From the NCBI RefSeq assembly GCF_000568255.1, contig NZ_KK037166.1:10285477-10349476 (forward strand): a stretch of DNA of 64,000 nucleotides, given 5' to 3'. Origin of the DNA: Kutzneria sp. 744 (GTDB lineage Bacteria; Actinomycetota; Actinomycetes; Mycobacteriales; Pseudonocardiaceae). The notes beneath the pieces were generated by a model. That model made no database searches. It worked only from the letters and a program-made list of their open reading frames with translations, and was not told the DNA's origin. Positions 60,955-64,000 of the stretch are shown one piece after another (position 1 is the stretch's first letter; the number at the start of each line of letters is the position of its first letter). The position numbers and the translations under genes were made by a program.

Positions 60955-61778
60955 CACGCAGGCTGGTGTGGCATGTCTTCGTCGTCCTGGTGCTGGTGGT
61001 GCTGCTGTACCCGGTGATCTGGCTGGTGAGCACGTCGTTCAAGCCGGCGCAGGAGGTGCTGTCCGGTCTCGCGTTGCTGCCGAAGGCACCCACGGGGGAC
61101 AACTACGCCCAGGTGTTCGCCGGCGTGGGCGGGTTCAGTGTGTGGCACTACCTCGGCAACTCCCTGCTGGTGTCGGCCGGGGCCGTGCTGGGCAACGTGA
61201 TCTCGTGCTCGCTGGCCGCGTATGCCTTCGCCCGTCTGCACTTTCGCGGTAGGGGGCCGATGTTCGGCTTCATGATGGGCACGATCATGCTGCCCCAGCA
61301 CGTCGTGCTGATCCCGCAGTACATCATCTTCCAGAAGCTGGGCATGGTCGACACGTTCTGGCCGCTGGTGCTGCCGAAGTTCCTGGCCACGGATGCCTTT
61401 TTCGTGTTCCTGATGGTGCAGTTCATCCGTGGCCTGCCGCGCGAGCTCGACGAGGCCGCCACGCTGGACGGCTGCGGGCCGGTGGGCACGTTCCGGCACG
61501 TGGTGCTGCCGCTGCTGCGGCCGGCGCTGGTCACCACCGCGATCTTCACGTTCATCTGGACCTGGAACGACTTCTTCAGCCAGATCATCTACCTCAACGA
61601 CCCGAGCCGGTTCACCCTGCCGCTGGCGCTGCAGATCTTCGTCGACCAGAGCACGCAGTCGGCCTACGGGCCCATGTTCGCCATGTCCGTGCTCGCGCTG
61701 GTGCCGATCGGACTGTTCTTCCTGGCATTCCAACGGCTTTTGGTGGAGGGCGCGGCGACGTCGGGGCTGAAGGGATGA
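60951..61778 (+). CDS. sugar ABC transporter permease (MalG type)
   Basis: A 275-residue CUT1 permease with six membrane segments. The loop motif ELDEAATLDGCGPVGTFRHV keeps the EAA...G core. It ends in LVEGAATSGLKG. Start and stop both overlap their neighbours (ATGA). No ATPase gene follows, so a common ATPase elsewhere in the genome must energise this importer. Confidence 0.9.
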   Translation: MTRRLVWHVFVVLVLVVLLYPVIWLVSTSFKPAQEVLSGLALLPKAPTGDNYAQVFAGVGGFSVWHYLGNSLLVSAGAVLGNVISCSLAAYAFARLHFRGRGPMFGFMMGTIMLPQHVVLIPQYIIFQKLGMVDTFWPLVLPKFLATDAFFVFLMVQFIRGLPRELDEAATLDGCGPVGTFRHVVLPLLRPALVTTAIFTFIWTWNDFFSQIIYLNDPSRFTLPLALQIFVDQSTQSAYGPMFAMSVLALVPIGLFFLAFQRLLVEGAATSGLKG

Positions 61779-62305
61779 CGCGGTCACTGGGGCTGTTCGC
61801 GGAGGTCGCGCTGATCGGCGTGCTGGTGTGCGTCGCGTCCGCGCCGCTGGTGACGTCGCTCGGCGCGGTGGCGGCGGGGTCGGCGCTGTTGGGCGAACTT
61901 CTCGAGGAAGGCCGGACGCCCACGGTCGGTCGCTTCGTGTCGTTGCTGGGGCGGGCGTTGCGTGATCCGGTGGCGCTGCTGGTGCCGGCCGTTCTTCTCG
62001 CCGTCGGTGCGGTAGACGTGGTGGCGTTGCTGGCCGGTGTTCCCGGCGGCCCGCTGATCGGACTGGCCCTGCTGGCGGTCTCCGTCGTGGTGGTGCGCGG
62101 TGCCGCGCGGTGGATACCCGGCACGTCATGGGCCGGGCTGCTGGCCGACCCGCTTCCGTTGCGGGACTGGCGGGGCAGCGCGTTGGTGGCCGCCGCGCTG
62201 GTGGTGCTGGCGATTGTTGTCGCGCAGGCACCGGCGTTTGTCGTGCTGGCGCCTGGCTTGCTCGTGCTGTCGACGGCGGCCGTGGCCCGCAGGCGTACGC
62301 GATGA
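61775..62305 (+). CDS. small membrane protein, possibly DUF624/YesL-like
   Basis: A 176-residue protein with four or five hydrophobic segments (about 8-36, 68-85, 88-103, 130-165) and an 'APLVTSLGAVAAG' opening like that of YesL/DUF624 proteins, which are encoded beside sugar importers in Firmicutes and actinomycetes. Its role is not established. It is coupled by four-base overlaps to the permease before and the oxidoreductase after it, so it belongs functionally to the uptake unit. Confidence 0.6.
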   Translation: MTRSLGLFAEVALIGVLVCVASAPLVTSLGAVAAGSALLGELLEEGRTPTVGRFVSLLGRALRDPVALLVPAVLLAVGAVDVVALLAGVPGGPLIGLALLAVSVVVVRGAARWIPGTSWAGLLADPLPLRDWRGSALVAAALVVLAIVVAQAPAFVVLAPGLLVLSTAAVARRRTR

Positions 62306-64000
62306 GGCCGCGGGTGGTCTTGGCCGGCGCCTCCGGTTACGGCCGCAGCTACCTCAGGCAACTCGTCGACCTCGACGCAGCCGGCCGGCTCCGGTTCGTC
62401 GGGGTGTGCGAGGTGAATCCGTTGGACCACGAGGGAAGGCTTCTGGTCGGCGCCCGACCCGTCGACACCGAGCTGGGACGGTTGCTCGCCGCCACCGGCG
62501 CCGACATCGGAATCGTCGCCACACCGATCCCCACGCACGTTCCTCTCGCGCACCAGGTCCTCGACGCGGGGGCGCATCTGCTGTTGGAGAAGCCGCCGAC
62601 GATGACGTTGGGGGACTGGAACCGGCTCGTCACGCGAGTGGGGGAGGCCGGGGTCGCCTGCCAGATCGGCTTCCAGAGCCTGGGATCGCAGGCGTTCACG
62701 CGCCTCGCTTCGCTCATTCGCGACGGCGAGTTGGGCATCGTGACCGGAATCGGGGTGCGCGGCCGGTGGAGGCGCCCCGACGACTACTACCGGCGCGCAT
62801 CGTGGGCCGGCCGGCGTGAGCTCGGGGACGGCGCGCTGGCCAATCCCTTCGCACACGGCATCGCCACGGCGCTCGAACTGGACGGCAGCACCGGTGTCCT
62901 CGACGTGCCGTCGATCGAGCTGGAGTTGTTCCGTGCCAGGGACATCAACGCCGACGACACCTCCTGTCTGCGGCTGCGGACCGGGCGTGGCACGACCGTC
63001 GTCATCGCGGTGACCCTGTGCGCCGAGGACGAGGAGGAACCGGTGCTGATCGTGCACGGCACCGCGGGCCGCGCGGAGCTGCACTACACCCTCAACCGGC
63101 TGGTCCGGCCAGGGCGCACGGAGGACTTCGGCTGCGTGTCCCCGTTGGAGAATCTCTTGGCGCACCTGGCGGATCCGGCCGTGCCGTTGCAGTCGCCGGT
63201 GCAGCGTTGCGGCGGGTTCACGCGGGTGCTGGAGACGATCCGCACCGCCCCCGATCCACTGCCGATCGGCCCGGAAAACGCGCGCCGACGGGGCGAGTAT
63301 GTCGACGTGGTCGGTGTCGACGCCGTGGTCGGCCTGGCCGCGGAGGAGTTGCGCACCTTCTCCGAACTCGAGGCGCCGTGGGTGACCGGCCTGCTCAAGG
63401 ACGTGACGGAGTACGGCTGGGACAAAGTGTCCCTGCCGCAGGTGGTCCCTCGGCCCGCACTGCACCCGGTGCGGACCCTGCACGGCACCGTGGTCACCGC
63501 CGAGCACCCCGAGGATCACCGCTGGCACCGCGGGATCGGGCTGGCGCTGCCGGACGTCAACGGGGTCAACCTGTGGGGCGGTCCGACCTATCGTCGTGGC
63601 CTCGGCTACGTCGAGGGGGAGTTGGGGCAGGTGCGCGAGATCGAACCGGACGTGGTCGAGTGGTGCGACGCCGCAGGCAACGGACTCCTGCGGGAACGAC
63701 GCCGAATCGAGCTCCGGCCGCACACCGCCGGCTGGGAGTTGGTGTGGCACAGCGTGTTGTCGGCCGAGACCGACGTGGTGCTGAACAGCCCCGGCAGCAA
63801 CGGTCGACCCGGAGCCGGCTACGGCGGCTGGTTCTGGCGGCTGCCGACGGTCGACCCCGGCCTCGTGGAAGTGTTCACCCCCGACGCTTACGGCGAGGAT
63901 CAGGTGAACGGTGCCCGCGCGGAATGGCTCGCCGTCGTGGTGCACGATCCCGACGCGCCCTGGACCGCCGTGCTGTCCGGCCCGGACGACCCGTGGTTCG
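62302..64000 (+). CDS. Gfo/Idh/MocA oxidoreductase fused to PmoA-like domain, 5' part
   Basis: 566 codons are visible and the gene runs off the window. Residues 1 to about 330 form a Gfo/Idh/MocA NAD(P)-dependent dehydrogenase: GASGYG (9-14) as the nucleotide loop and LLEKPPTM as the E-K-P motif. From about 373 a second domain follows: RPALHPVRTLHGTVV, then EDHRWHRGIGLALPDVNG, VNLWGGPTYRRG, and FWRLP. This is the pattern of the PmoA/DUF6807 family, beta-sandwich proteins found in sugar-catabolic loci. The protein has no signal peptide. The ATG overlaps the previous stop. It probably oxidises or processes a sugar imported by the same operon; the PmoA part has no proven reaction. Confidence 0.82.
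   Translation, partial: MRPRVVLAGASGYGRSYLRQLVDLDAAGRLRFVGVCEVNPLDHEGRLLVGARPVDTELGRLLAATGADIGIVATPIPTHVPLAHQVLDAGAHLLLEKPPTMTLGDWNRLVTRVGEAGVACQIGFQSLGSQAFTRLASLIRDGELGIVTGIGVRGRWRRPDDYYRRASWAGRRELGDGALANPFAHGIATALELDGSTGVLDVPSIELELFRARDINADDTSCLRLRTGRGTTVVIAVTLCAEDEEEPVLIVHGTAGRAELHYTLNRLVRPGRTEDFGCVSPLENLLAHLADPAVPLQSPVQRCGGFTRVLETIRTAPDPLPIGPENARRRGEYVDVVGVDAVVGLAAEELRTFSELEAPWVTGLLKDVTEYGWDKVSLPQVVPRPALHPVRTLHGTVVTAEHPEDHRWHRGIGLALPDVNGVNLWGGPTYRRGLGYVEGELGQVREIEPDVVEWCDAAGNGLLRERRRIELRPHTAGWELVWHSVLSAETDVVLNSPGSNGRPGAGYGGWFWRLPTVDPGLVEVFTPDAYGEDQVNGARAEWLAVVVHDPDAPWTAVLSGPDDPWF

Overview
High-GC DNA (about 70%) with GTG and TTG starts, Tat and lipoprotein signals, LacI-controlled glycoside hydrolases, HxlR, TetR, MerR and RsbW-type regulators, and many 4-base ATGA/GTGA gene overlaps. 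This points to a soil actinomycete, most likely of the Pseudonocardiales (Kutzneria/Amycolatopsis-like). That placement is an inference from style only. No tRNA, rRNA, CRISPR array or complete insertion sequence was seen.

Layout. 1-2.8 kb: the end of an alginate-lyase-fold gene, then a SnoaL-like/metallo-hydrolase pair facing a TetR gene across a large paired operator. 3.0-9.8 kb: one tightly overlapping operon encoding an FkbM methyltransferase, an unknown protein, a processive GT2 glycosyltransferase, a NodB-type deacetylase, a DUF1796 papain-like protein and a three-part ABC-2 exporter. Its logic resembles rhizobial nodC-nodB-nodIJ (synthesise, de-N-acetylate, export). 9.8-22.4 kb: small stress-type proteins, three MFS exporters, an SCO6745-family protein, a HEAT-like gene that appears split in two, and an orphan Rhs tip with a Tox-REase-5 nuclease next to a chimeric Imm52 immunity gene. 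22.4-26.6 kb: a drug-response island (SnoaL-like protein, two divergent HxlR paralogues, a UvrA2/DrrC-type ATPase) in which the same 18-bp operator lies before both the first and last genes. 26.6-31.6 kb: regulatory genes and a graveyard of remnants, namely an STAS scrap, a TetR/amidohydrolase deletion scar, a repeat-rich non-coding kilobase and a LacI gene broken by AT-rich DNA.

31.6-64 kb: a large plant-cell-wall locus. Secreted GH54 (broken), GH12, GH29, GH12-CBM2, GH6-CBM2, GH115, a double GH43, GH5 and GH2 enzymes plus a cytoplasmic-type GH35 (frameshifted) would attack xyloglucan, cellulose and glucuronoarabinoxylan. Two binding-protein ABC importers (49.5-52.6 and 58.8-61.8 kb) would take up the oligosaccharides. 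Neither has its own ATPase, so a shared MsiK-type ATPase elsewhere is implied. LacI-type palindromes lie in front of most of these genes. The window ends inside an unusual Gfo/Idh/MocA-PmoA fusion.

A recurrent oddity is three short AT-rich intrusions (about 13.86-14.04, 30.51-30.91 and 34.05-34.33 kb), each sitting inside what looks like one original gene. Two single-base frameshifts (LacI at 49.16 kb, GH35 at 53.23 kb) may be real or may be sequencing errors.
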